DNA of 35,500 nt from an uncultured Methanomassiliicoccales archaeon (GTDB lineage Archaea > Thermoplasmatota > Thermoplasmata > Methanomassiliicoccales > Methanomethylophilaceae): positions 1-35,500 of the forward strand of contig CAKQHC010000004.1 of the NCBI GenBank assembly GCA_934234005.1, given 5' to 3'. Positions 24,968 to 31,924 of the stretch are shown here, in pieces; position 1 is the first letter of the stretch, and each line of letters starts with the position of its first letter. Both the position numbers and the translations under genes were made by a program. A model generated the notes under the pieces. The model ran no database searches. It had not been told where the DNA came from and saw only the letters and a program-made list of their open reading frames with translations.

Positions 24968-25099
24968 GTCACATCTTATTAATCGAGAAAGCATGCATTC
25001 TATGGTTGGGGCATTTTAGATTAACTCTTCGTGATAAAATTGAAGTTAGCACCCATCAAATCAGAAAAAATGAAACATCCAATCCGAACGATTAAGTAC

Positions 25100-25119
25100 C
25101 ACACGTTTATAATCGTGTG
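25100..25119 (+). promoter_or_regulatory. Inverted repeat around a TATA-like core before idsA
   Basis: CACACG (25100-25105) and CGTGTG (25114-25119) form a perfect 6-bp dyad around TTTATAAT, directly against the ATG at 25120. A TATA box so close would start transcription inside the gene, so this is either an operator, a terminator for the island, or a sign that idsA starts at a later ATG (about 25177-25180). Confidence 0.45.
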
Positions 25120-26088
25120 ATGGTAGAGCCTTGGCATTCTTGTATCGATACGGAGCTCAGCGATGTTGAGAAGCTTATGATGAGCAATCTTGACTCGGAT
25201 AACGCCGAACTCACGGAGATGTGCCGCTATGTTGTCGGAGCAGGCGGTAAGAGGCTGAGGCCTTCGTTATGCATCCTTTCATATTATATGTGCAACGGAA
25301 AGAAACCTTCTATTCCGATTCAGATAGGATCGGCGTTTGAGATTGTTCACAGTGCGACGCTGATTCATGACGATATCAACGACATGGGAGAGATAAGGCG
25401 CGGTCGCAAGACGCTCCATAAAGCATACACCACCAGCAAAGCTATAGTAGCCGGAGATTACATGTTTGCAATCGGATTCCGTCTGCTGGCAGATGTGGCC
25501 CCTCAGGTTGTAGGTTACATCGTAGATGCTTCTTCTTCGATGGGTTCGGGCGAGTTCATACAGAAAGATTACGAACATGCCGTGAACGTTACCGAAGACG
25601 AGTATGTAAAAATCATCACCGGAAAAACCGCCAAGCTGTTTGAGGCAGCCGCCAAATCCGGTGCAGTTGTGGCAGACGAGGCATCTATGGAGAAAGTGGA
25701 TGCTTTGGGTTCGTTCGCACACGATTTGGGCCTTGCATTCCAGATAGTCGATGATACACTTGACGTTACCGGAGATCCGAATTCCACGGGGAAAGCCGTC
25801 GGAACCGATTTGCTCGAGGGCAAACCCACTCTGCCCGTCATATATGCCATGCAGAATCCTGCCATGGGTAAACGCGTCTCGGAATTGTTTGAAAAACCCG
25901 AGACAACGTTGGACGATGTCAAAGAAGCACTGTCACTGATACGTGCTACCGATGCGGTCTCAAGATGTATTTCCAAGGCTAAGCAGTTTGCATCCAGAGC
26001 ATGCGAGCATTTGGCCATATTCCCGGATTCTGTATACAAGAGGTCTATGTTGTCTCTGGCAGATTACATTGTCTGTCGTAACAGGTGA
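25120..26088 (+). CDS. idsA: Trans-isoprenyl diphosphate synthase (farnesyl/geranylgeranyl diphosphate synthase)
   Basis: A 322-residue enzyme that condenses isopentenyl diphosphate with allylic diphosphates to the C15/C20 chain used for archaeal ether lipids. It shows GAGGKRLRP, the first aspartate-rich motif in LIHDDINDMGEIRRGR (Asp84, 85, 88), the GKTAKLFEAA segment and the second motif FQIVDDTLDVTGD. Codon use returns here to the native GC-rich pattern, marking the edge of the AT-rich island. ATG 25120 is chosen because residues 5-20 resemble family N-termini; a GTG at 25117 is also in frame. It overlaps or abuts the reductase gene downstream, a partner in the same lipid pathway. Confidence 0.93.
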   Translation: MVEPWHSCIDTELSDVEKLMMSNLDSDNAELTEMCRYVVGAGGKRLRPSLCILSYYMCNGKKPSIPIQIGSAFEIVHSATLIHDDINDMGEIRRGRKTLHKAYTTSKAIVAGDYMFAIGFRLLADVAPQVVGYIVDASSSMGSGEFIQKDYEHAVNVTEDEYVKIITGKTAKLFEAAAKSGAVVADEASMEKVDALGSFAHDLGLAFQIVDDTLDVTGDPNSTGKAVGTDLLEGKPTLPVIYAMQNPAMGKRVSELFEKPETTLDDVKEALSLIRATDAVSRCISKAKQFASRACEHLAIFPDSVYKRSMLSLADYIVCRNR

Positions 26089-26093
26089 TTTCA

Positions 26094-27188
26094 ATGACCG
26101 AACACACGGATGTAGATGTGCTCGTTGTAGGATCGGGTCCCGCAGGAAGTACGGCGGCAAGGTTTGCTGCAGAGAGCGGTGCCGACGTGATGGTAATTGA
26201 AAGACGTTCCAAAGTCGGAGTACCCGTCCGCTGCGGGGAGTTCATGCCCGGTCTCGGAGAAATCAAGGACATGTTTCCCAATCTGAACGATGCGGAATCC
26301 TTGTTCGATATTCCCGACAGGCTCCGCTGTCTGGACATAAAAGGGATTAAGCTCGTCGATCCCAAGGACAGAGTCACTCTGCTGGATTTCGACGGATACA
26401 CGACCGACCGCGATCTGTTCGACCAATATCTGATGGACGAGGCAATATCTGCCGGAGCTGCATTGGAGGCCTGTTGCAGTTTTAACAATATCGAGAACGG
26501 CGTAGCCAAAACATCCGACGGCGATATAAGATACAAAATCATCATCGGTGCCGACGGACCCGGTTCCAGAGTGGCCAGAAGTTTGGGTTTGAAGAAGAAT
26601 CAGAACCCGTATCCCGCAGTTACGGCACAGGTCAAGGGTGATTTCGAGCCGTATACGTACATGTTCTTCGGCGATGTAGCGCCGGGGGCGTACAGCTGGA
26701 TCATTCCGAAGGACGGACGTGCCAATGTCGGTGTCGGTTTTTCACCGAAGTTCTCCAACGGCAATCTTAACGACTATTTTGTTAAATTTGCCGACAAACG
26801 CGGTTTCAAAGAGCATTCCAAATTGGAAGGAAAATACGTTCCCAGCGAAGGTCCGATTCCCTCTACCGTTTCCGGAAACGGCATGGTCGTGGGCGATGCC
26901 GCAGGACAGGTCATATCAGTTAACGGTGGAGGCATACCTCTCGCAATGATTGCGGGAAGAATATGCGGACAGATTGCCGCTTCTAATCTCAACTCCGGTA
27001 CGCCGCTTATCGATTACGATACCGAGTGGAGAGCAATTATGGAAAAGCCTTTGAAGACTGCCGCATTCAACAAGAAGCTTGCCGACACATTTGCTTTCAG
27101 ATCGGAATGGAGTACCAACATGTGTATGAAAATTCTCGGAAAGCGCAGAATGGGCAATCTCATCAGGTGTAAGCGCATATTCCCGTAA
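26094..27188 (+). CDS. Geranylgeranyl reductase family FAD protein (archaeal lipid saturation)
   Basis: A 364-residue flavoprotein. The N-terminal FAD-binding motif DVLVVGSGPAGSTAARFAAE is followed by IERRSKVGVPVRCGE, the family's substrate-side motif PYTYMFFGDVAPGAYSWIIPK, and GDAAGQVISVNGGGIPLAM near the flavin. Members reduce the double bonds of geranylgeranyl chains in archaeal membrane lipids. ATG 26094 lies 5 bases after the idsA stop; a GTG at 26085 overlaps that stop. The TAA at 27186-27188 directly abuts the stop codon of the convergent zinc-ribbon gene. Confidence 0.92.
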   Translation: MTEHTDVDVLVVGSGPAGSTAARFAAESGADVMVIERRSKVGVPVRCGEFMPGLGEIKDMFPNLNDAESLFDIPDRLRCLDIKGIKLVDPKDRVTLLDFDGYTTDRDLFDQYLMDEAISAGAALEACCSFNNIENGVAKTSDGDIRYKIIIGADGPGSRVARSLGLKKNQNPYPAVTAQVKGDFEPYTYMFFGDVAPGAYSWIIPKDGRANVGVGFSPKFSNGNLNDYFVKFADKRGFKEHSKLEGKYVPSEGPIPSTVSGNGMVVGDAAGQVISVNGGGIPLAMIAGRICGQIAASNLNSGTPLIDYDTEWRAIMEKPLKTAAFNKKLADTFAFRSEWSTNMCMKILGKRRMGNLIRCKRIFP

Positions 27189-27410
27189 TCACGGCCGGCC
27201 GACATTTTTGTTTTGGTCGATTTTGCGTGTGAATTTACAGCCTCTGGTATAGTAGTTTTCGCATCCTATGAACTGTCCGAATTTCCTTTTTCTCATAACC
27301 AACTGTCCTCCGCAAACAGGGCAGTAGAACAGACGGGGATCTCTGTTGATACGGAAGATTTCCCTGTAATATGACGATTGGCGGTTTGTTTCTGTTTCGG
27401 GAAAACCCAT
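27189..27410 (-). CDS. Small protein with a topoisomerase-type zinc ribbon
   Basis: A 73-residue protein. Its C-terminal half, CPVCGGQLVMRKRKFGQFIG followed by CENYYTRGCKF, has the four cysteines and the FGxFxGC core of the zinc-finger repeats found at the C-terminus of type IA DNA topoisomerases. Here the finger stands alone, with a polar N-terminal 28 residues and no nuclease or topoisomerase domain. Such free ribbons probably bind nucleic acid. A TATA-like TTTTAAAG (27443-27450 on the minus strand) sits about 35 bases upstream. It converges with the reductase gene with no space between stop codons. Confidence 0.72.
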   Translation of the reverse strand: MGFPETETNRQSSYYREIFRINRDPRLFYCPVCGGQLVMRKRKFGQFIGCENYYTRGCKFTRKIDQNKNVGRP

Positions 27411-27491
27411 ATTCGGCCTTGTTTAAGGATATTATGATATGCCTTTAAAATCCAGTTGTAGTTTATGATAGGGAGTATTACTACCCCCGTT

Positions 27492-27523
27492 TATGTTTAA
27501 ATCAAGTTTATAGAATAAACATA
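27492..27523. repeat. Inverted repeat TATGTTTA / TAAACATA
   Basis: An 8-bp perfect dyad (27492-27499 and 27516-27523) separated by 16 bases lies in the 186-base gap between the zinc-ribbon gene and the two-TM gene, both on the minus strand. It could be an operator for the zinc-ribbon gene or a weak terminator for the upstream pair. The rest of the gap shows nothing I can identify. Confidence 0.4.
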
Positions 27524-27596
27524 GGTTGTTTTGGTGGGGATGTGACAGCACTGCAATTGCATTTCATATTCACTGTATGGCGAGAGTACGCATATT

Positions 27597-27836
27597 TTAT
27601 TCTCGTTCATTCCTATCGTTTTTTACTAAACCGTACCATATCAGGCCAATCAATGATATTACCATAAAGATGGCTACAACTGTTTGAATCACAACTGTAA
27701 TCTTGGGCGTGTTTGTGAAATCAAAGTTAATTTCTTTATATAAAATCATCCAGATTTCAAATAGCATGCCTGCAATCAGCAACGATGCGAACGAAATTGT
27801 ACGATTAATTTTTGATAAATCAGCTCCAGGTTGCAT
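27597..27836 (-). CDS. Small two-TM membrane protein
   Basis: A 79-residue protein starting MQPGADLSKINRT, with two hydrophobic segments (residues about 13-31, FASLLIAGMLFEIWMIL, and 45-68, VVIQTVVAIFMVISLIGLIW) and a short charged tail. ATG 27836 is chosen because GGAGGGA lies 4-6 bases before it; ATGs at 27851 and 27857 are in frame. The start lies inside the end of the secreted-protein gene, so the two are translationally coupled. AT-rich composition. Small membrane proteins paired with secreted ones are sometimes immunity or export partners, but nothing here proves that. Confidence 0.6.
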   Translation of the reverse strand: MQPGADLSKINRTISFASLLIAGMLFEIWMILYKEINFDFTNTPKITVVIQTVVAIFMVISLIGLIWYGLVKNDRNERE

Positions 27837-28308
27837 ATTGTCCCTCCGCATGACCATTGTAAACGATTACATAATAGGGGATCCACTGGGTGTGATACTC
27901 AGTATTGTCATTAATAAGGCCGAATAGCTTTTCCTCGTGATGACAGGTATCTATGTAGTGATGTTCCAGGTGTGTATACGATATATATTTACTATCTATA
28001 ATGATTGATGGATTATGGCTATTCAGTGAGTTCAATAAAATATCTTTAGTTTCAGATTCTGTTTTGTTATTGATCCAGGAAGAATCAAAAATTGAAATGG
28101 TGTGTTGAGATATTTTAAGATTATTCGAATCAACATTGCTTAGACAATTTACTATATTTGTCATTCTATTTTTATGAGAATACAGAACAATATCTTGACT
28201 ATTGACTTTAATTGTTGTACCTTCTGCATACTCTGTATTTGCAGAGATTGAGAGCATTCCAGCGAGATGGATGGCTAAGGTCAGTGAAGCAATTATCTTC
28301 CTTTTCAT
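27820..28308 (-). CDS. Secreted protein of unknown function
   Basis: A 162-residue protein with a typical signal peptide: MKRK, a hydrophobic core IIASLTLAIHLAGMLSI and a likely cleavage after SANT or nearby. There is no lipobox cysteine. The mature part is Asn/Ser/His-rich, with two cysteines in NCLSN and DTCHHEE and a C-terminal segment YYVIVYNGHAEGQY. I do not recognise a family. A TATA-like element (ACTATTAAAAGG read on the minus strand, 28333-28345) lies about 30 bases upstream, predicting a near-leaderless mRNA. Codon use is AT-rich, unlike nob1 or the lipid genes, so acquisition or fast evolution is likely. Confidence 0.65.
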   Translation of the reverse strand: MKRKIIASLTLAIHLAGMLSISANTEYAEGTTIKVNSQDIVLYSHKNRMTNIVNCLSNVDSNNLKISQHTISIFDSSWINNKTESETKDILLNSLNSHNPSIIIDSKYISYTHLEHHYIDTCHHEEKLFGLINDNTEYHTQWIPYYVIVYNGHAEGQYATWS

Positions 28309-28494
28309 TTCACCGGATTGGGCACGATTTGTACCTTTTAATAGTTATTGGTTTCGGCAACAATTCAATAGATTGGCTATGATTAATGAAAGTTCTCCTA
28401 TTGCAGAATTTCGAAAGTTATGAACATGTTACAGACTGTATGTTTAACAATGAATTTCGATTGTTTCATTTTGCTTCTTCCGATTCTTAACTTT

Positions 28495-28734
28495 TCAATC
28501 ATTTACTGAATCTTTTTTTTTACAGTTTCCAGAGCATTGATCATTCCATTTTATGAGGATATTTTCCTCGTGAATCGACAGTGCAACGGATGCATATTGT
28601 TTGGCGTTCTAAGTTACAAAGAATCCGCGAACGTATTCTTGTATAGGAACCAATCCGAAGCGGAATTCTGCATCCACATTTTTGAGCGTGATTGTAACGT
28701 CTTGGGTGCGGTCGTCTTCGGAACATCTGCGCAC
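28495..28734 (-). CDS. Possible small ORF with in-frame TAG (pyrrolysine candidate or gene remnant)
   Basis: Read from GTG 28734, the frame gives 41 natural-looking residues (including DVTITLKNVDAEFRFGLVPI and QEYVRGFFVT), a TAG at 28611-28609, then 37 more residues (NAKQYASVALSIHEENILIK, WNDQCSGNC and a Lys-rich end) before TGA at 28497-28495. Protein-like sequence continues on both sides of the TAG in the same frame. In an organism that reads UAG as pyrrolysine this would be a 79-residue protein. Against it: no ribosome site, a TATA-like element too close to the GTG, and a TAA just upstream, so it may be the truncated remnant of a longer gene. Two competing frames cover the first half; neither extends through the whole patch as well. 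Confidence 0.3.
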
Positions 28735-28754
28735 ATATTACATTATAATATATA

Positions 28755-28771
28755 GGGAAGAAAAAGGAGAG
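28755..28771 (-). terminator. T-rich terminator after nob1
   Basis: On the minus strand the nob1 stop is followed by CTCTCCTTTTTCTTCCC, a pyrimidine/T-rich run typical of archaeal termination without a hairpin. Confidence 0.45.
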
Positions 28772-29266
28772 TTATTTCCTCCTGCACGCCTTCATCGGAG
28801 ATCCGCAGATGGGGCAGTCTGCCATCTTTTCTTTATACCATTTATGGCAGCCGATGCATTGGTAATTCCACTTGACTACTTTCTTTATGCCTTTCATTCC
28901 GACTGCTTTGAACGGAATTCCCATTATGGATGCGACGTTTTGAATGGAGTAGTCGTCGGACCAGATTTCTCCGTCCAAATCCACGGCCAATGCGATTACC
29001 GTCATGTCCGTCGGGGAAAGACGTCCGAGATCGCCGCTCTTCGCAGCTACGGCTTTGACTTTGTCCAGGGATGCTTCGGTACAGTCGGAAACGCGTACCA
29101 TATCTCCCCATAATGCGAGACGGGGGTCTTCGTGATTGGTCAGTTCTCTTATCACTCCCGGAGGACATACATGTTCCTCTTCAGGCAGGTTGTCCATGGA
29201 GAAGAATGCGGAGCTGTCGAGAATTATCGTTTTCATCTGACCGTGCGGGATTATGGTGTCGCGCAT
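28772..29266 (-). CDS. nob1: Endoribonuclease Nob1 (PIN domain plus zinc ribbon)
   Basis: A 164-residue protein. The PIN nuclease domain has the first catalytic aspartate in TIILDSSAFF, further acidic residues in LSPTDMTVIALA and the pair in EIWSDDYSIQNVA. The C-terminal zinc ribbon has CIGC and CPICG pairs in YQCIGCHKWYKEK and DCPICGSP. This is the archaeal Nob1 layout; the enzyme cuts the 3' end of 16S rRNA during small-subunit maturation. Start 29266 has a GAGAGGT ribosome site and fits the TATA at 29303-29308; starting at MKTIILDSS (29236) gives the usual family N-terminus and remains possible. Divergent from carS. Confidence 0.9.
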   Translation of the reverse strand: MRDTIIPHGQMKTIILDSSAFFSMDNLPEEEHVCPPGVIRELTNHEDPRLALWGDMVRVSDCTEASLDKVKAVAAKSGDLGRLSPTDMTVIALAVDLDGEIWSDDYSIQNVASIMGIPFKAVGMKGIKKVVKWNYQCIGCHKWYKEKMADCPICGSPMKACRRK

Positions 29267-29297
29267 TATGAACCTCTCGGTGGCAGTTTTCGAACGA

Positions 29298-29312
29298 CGG
29301 CCTTATAACGTC
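29298..29312. promoter_or_regulatory. Shared divergent TATA element of nob1 and carS
   Basis: CCTTATAACG contains TTATAA (29303-29308), a symmetric TATA core in the 78-base gap between the two divergent genes. It lies about 40 bases from each start codon, leaving short leaders in both directions. No second TATA-like element is evident, so one site may serve both genes. Confidence 0.5.
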
Positions 29313-29344
29313 GATGCAACATCCGAGTAATCGGTGTTTGAACA

Positions 29345-29923
29345 ATGGATGCCGTCGGGTTGATAACAATCATATTCACAGGCCTTTGGCTGTTTTTGCC
29401 GGCGATGATTCCGAATTCGGCAGCTGTCGTTTTCGGCAAGATGTCCAAAACGAAAATCGATTTCGGGCGTTCGTGGAGAGGAAAGAGGATATTCGGCGAC
29501 GGCAAGTCATGGGGAGGATTTTTCGGAGGGGCCTTTTCCGGAATTTTACTGGGGTTGATTCTTATAGGAATTTCCTGGATTTTCGGTTCTTCGGATTATT
29601 GGGGTTACGGACCTTTCTGGGGCAATGTGCGCATAATCGCATGTCTGTCGTTCGGTGCCGTGCTCGGAGACCTTACAGGAGCATTCATAAAACGCAGGAT
29701 AGGGCTGGAGAGGGGCCAAAAGGCACCGATTTTGGACCAGTACGACTTCGTGGCGGGAGCGTTCCTTCTGACGGCACTGTTCAATTGGGATTGGGTGTAC
29801 TCCACATACATTGAAGGATGGCATCTGGCTGCCCTGATATTCATTCTCGTGATAATGTTCGCCATCCACCGTTGCGTTAACATTATCGGTTACAGGATGG
29901 GACTCAAGAAAGAACCATGGTGA
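29345..29923 (+). CDS. carS: CDP-archaeol synthase
   Basis: A 192-residue integral membrane enzyme that joins CTP and unsaturated archaetidic acid (digeranylgeranylglyceryl phosphate) to give CDP-archaeol. Family landmarks are the N-terminal LPAMIPNSAAVVFG, then DFGRSWRGKRIFGDGKSWGG (substrate/CDP region), and FGAVLGDLTGAFIKRRIGLERG. About five membrane segments are visible. It is a little longer than many homologues. It heads a run with pyrE, the glycosylase and the HAD gene, with gaps of six bases or less. Confidence 0.93.
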   Translation: MDAVGLITIIFTGLWLFLPAMIPNSAAVVFGKMSKTKIDFGRSWRGKRIFGDGKSWGGFFGGAFSGILLGLILIGISWIFGSSDYWGYGPFWGNVRIIACLSFGAVLGDLTGAFIKRRIGLERGQKAPILDQYDFVAGAFLLTALFNWDWVYSTYIEGWHLAALIFILVIMFAIHRCVNIIGYRMGLKKEPW

Positions 29924-29929
29924 TTTACA

Positions 29930-30463
29930 ATGAGCGATTTGTCTAAAGCATTGATGGACTGCGGAGCGTTGCAGTTCGGAGAATTTACGTTGGCTTCCGG
30001 AGCCAAGAGCGATTATTACATTGACATCAAGAAGGCCAGCACCAATCCGAAAGTACTCTACCTCATCTCTCAGCTGATGGCGGAGAAGATGCAGATGTGC
30101 AACATACGCCCTGACAGAATTGCAGGTGTCGTATTGGGATCTGTTCCTCTTGCCGCCGCACTTTCGCTGGCCACAGGCATTCCGTACGTCATGATACGCA
30201 AGGAAAAGAAAGACCACGGTACCGGAAAACTCATCGAGGGAGATCTCAACCCCGGAGACAAGGTTCTCGTCGTCGAAGACGTCATTACAACCGCAGGTTC
30301 GTCCATAAAGGCAATACAGACTTTGAGAGAGAACGGCGCGGTCGTCGAAAACGTGATTTCGGTCATAGACCGCGAAGGAGGAGGCAGAGAGAATCTGGAG
30401 GCTATAGGCGTAGCTTTCAATCCGCTTGTTGTTGCTTCCGATCTTGTGCGTGGGAAGAAATGA
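29930..30463 (+). CDS. pyrE: Orotate phosphoribosyltransferase
   Basis: A 177-residue type I phosphoribosyltransferase that makes orotidine 5'-phosphate from orotate and PRPP in pyrimidine synthesis. Features: FTLASGAKSDYYIDIKK near the N-terminus, MIRKEKKDHGTGKLIEG (mobile catalytic loop) and the PRPP-binding KVLVVEDVITTAGSSIKA. Length is typical. ATG 29930 follows carS by 6 bases; its end overlaps the glycosylase start by four (ATGA). Confidence 0.95.
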   Translation: MSDLSKALMDCGALQFGEFTLASGAKSDYYIDIKKASTNPKVLYLISQLMAEKMQMCNIRPDRIAGVVLGSVPLAAALSLATGIPYVMIRKEKKDHGTGKLIEGDLNPGDKVLVVEDVITTAGSSIKAIQTLRENGAVVENVISVIDREGGGRENLEAIGVAFNPLVVASDLVRGKK

Positions 30464-30990
30464 GGCCCGCCCCGGATTGTGCGCTGTGTGCTCTGTGCAA
30501 CGGCAGGACCAACATCGTCATGCCCGACGGGGATTTCTCGTCGGGAATAGTTTTCGTAGGGGAAGCGCCCGGAGAGAATGAGGATCTCGAAGGAAGGCCG
30601 TTTGTAGGCCGTTCCGGCAGGATTCTGGAGGCGATGATGAACGAAGCGGGAATATCCCGCTCCGACGTCACGATAACGAATACGGTAAAATGCCGTCCTC
30701 CAGGCAACCGCGATCCGAAGCCCGACGAGATGGAAGCCTGCAGACCGTTTCTGGAGTGGGAACTCTCCCGGGCAAAGCTGGTGGTCGGTCTGGGGCGCTC
30801 TGCCGTTAAGGACCTTATGGGTTTCGACGGTAAGATGTCCGAGGTTGTCAACAGGATTACCGAAATAGAGGTGTGCGGGAAGAAGATACGTTTTCTTCCT
30901 GCATACCATCCTGCGGCAACGATATACAACAAAGAATCCAGAGCCGAACTGAGGAGAACAATGGATATCGTCAGGAGTGAAATGGGATGA
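30460..30990 (+). CDS. Family 4 uracil-DNA glycosylase, [4Fe-4S] type
   Basis: A 176-residue DNA repair enzyme that removes uracil from DNA. The iron-sulfur ligands fit Cys7 and Cys10 (aligned so that GRTN follows as in the family) and two later cysteines in VKCRPPGNRDP and EACRPFLEW. Catalytic and uracil-binding parts are GEAPGENEDLEGRPFVGRSG and AYHPAA. An extra Cys13 sits next to the first pair. Four-base overlaps join it to pyrE and to the HAD gene. Confidence 0.93.
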   Translation: MRPAPDCALCALCNGRTNIVMPDGDFSSGIVFVGEAPGENEDLEGRPFVGRSGRILEAMMNEAGISRSDVTITNTVKCRPPGNRDPKPDEMEACRPFLEWELSRAKLVVGLGRSAVKDLMGFDGKMSEVVNRITEIEVCGKKIRFLPAYHPAATIYNKESRAELRRTMDIVRSEMG

Positions 30991-31760
30991 AAATCGGAGG
31001 ATTTATGATAGACATGGACGGGACCGTCTACAAGGGCGGCGACGTAATCCCGGGGGCCGTCGGATTTATAAAGTCGCTGAAAGAGAAAAACATCCCGTTT
31101 GTTTTCCTTACCAATAATTCGTCGGGTCCGCGTTCCCGCTATTACGAAAAACTGATTCGCATGGGATTCGATGTGGAGCCCAAAAATGTGCTTACGTCCA
31201 ATACGGCTACGATACGTTTCCTTTTATCGGAAAGGAAGGGAAAGACCGTTTATCCCGTATCGTCTCCGGAAGTGGCTTCCGAGATGGCGGAGGCGGGCGT
31301 AAAACTCGTTTATGAGGAGCATCCGGACATAGTCGTGCTGACATTTGACAGGACAATAACGTATGATAAAATCAACAGGGCATACCGTGCATGTGCGGAC
31401 GGTGCCGAACTGATTGCTACGCACCCGGACGATTTGTGCCCCACTGAAGATTCCTACGACATAGACATAGGGCCGTTTATAAGGATGTTCGAACAGATGT
31501 GCGGTACGAAGGCTACTGTTATCGGCAAGCCCAACCGTTTGATGCTGGAGATGGCGGCTGTGGAAATGGGCATAGATCCGACGGATACGGCGATGGTGGG
31601 CGACCGCCTTTATACGGATATTGCCATGGCTGCGAACGCGGGAACAACGTCTTTTTTGGTTCTTACGGGCGAAACTTCGGTCAATGATTTGAAGACTTCG
31701 ACAATTAGTCCTACATATGTCGTAGACTCGATTTCGGACATTTTGCCGATGTTGGATTGA
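30987..31760 (+). CDS. HAD-superfamily phosphatase, subfamily IIA (NagD/PGP-like)
   Basis: A 257-residue haloacid dehalogenase-type hydrolase. Motif I is MIDMDGTVYKGG (nucleophile Asp9, Asp11), motif II LTNNSSGPRSRYYEKL, motif III lysine in VIGKPNRLMLEMAA, and motif IV MVGDRLYTDIAMAANAG. A C2-type cap lies between. Subfamily members dephosphorylate phosphoglycolate, nucleotides or sugar phosphates; the substrate cannot be set from sequence. A phosphoglycolate role would fit a genome with RuBisCO, but this is only a suggestion. Confidence 0.9.
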   Translation: MKIGGFMIDMDGTVYKGGDVIPGAVGFIKSLKEKNIPFVFLTNNSSGPRSRYYEKLIRMGFDVEPKNVLTSNTATIRFLLSERKGKTVYPVSSPEVASEMAEAGVKLVYEEHPDIVVLTFDRTITYDKINRAYRACADGAELIATHPDDLCPTEDSYDIDIGPFIRMFEQMCGTKATVIGKPNRLMLEMAAVEMGIDPTDTAMVGDRLYTDIAMAANAGTTSFLVLTGETSVNDLKTSTISPTYVVDSISDILPMLD

Positions 31761-31827
31761 GCGGTTTCCGATTTAACACATTTAGGGCGATTGCCACCCC
31801 CGTAGACTGTATTAAATAGTTTTTCCC

Positions 31828-31924
31828 CCTTCATATATACATCGTGCGTACACGCGCGCGGTAATATGGGATGCAGAGAGCTTCGGCTCGAGCCCCCCTG
31901 AGAGGGGTTCAAAGTGTATTTGAA
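31828..31924 (+). promoter_or_regulatory. smc promoter and structured leader
   Basis: TCATATATAC (31831-31840) is a TATA element, predicting a transcript start near 31862 and a leader of about 50 bases. The leader can fold GAGC-TTCG-GCTC (31878-31889, a closed UUCG tetraloop) and CCCCT-GAG-AGGGG (31895-31907), which hides the ribosome site GAGGGG. A third dyad, TTCAAA-GTGTA-TTTGAA (31908-31924), places the GTG start in its loop. The ACGCGCG run at 31852-31858 resembles that before fpoA. Confidence 0.45.

Larger units (their letters stand above)
28309..28771. other. Gene-poor AT-rich gap with one coding-like patch
   Basis: From 28309 to 28494 the sequence is AT-rich with only the promoter of the secreted-protein gene and very short frames. 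From 28495 to 28734 the composition becomes more balanced, and the minus strand reads like protein across an in-frame TAG (described separately). TATA-like sequence TATATATTATAATG (minus strand, 28754-28741) and the T-rich 3' end of nob1 close the stretch. Confidence 0.5.

Noticed and set aside
24898..25095. 65-codon frame overlapping the end of the nuclease gene
   Set aside because: No ribosome site, overlaps the real gene in another frame, and has no domain.
25100..25119. Attachment site of an integrated element
   Set aside because: I found no matching direct repeat on the far side of the island near 21771-22304, and neither island gene is an integrase or transposase.
28410..28495. 24-codon minus-strand frame starting MKQSKF and ending at TAG
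   Set aside because: Too short, no conserved features, and lies in AT-rich sequence where such frames are expected by chance.
28537..28755. Plus-strand 72-codon frame in the gap before nob1
   Set aside because: It starts at TTG with no ribosome site and overlaps the more protein-like minus-strand frame.
31891..31920. tRNA T-arm-like GGTTCAAA before smc
   Set aside because: No acceptor stem, anticodon arm or D-arm can be folded around it; the bases belong to the smc ribosome site and start region.
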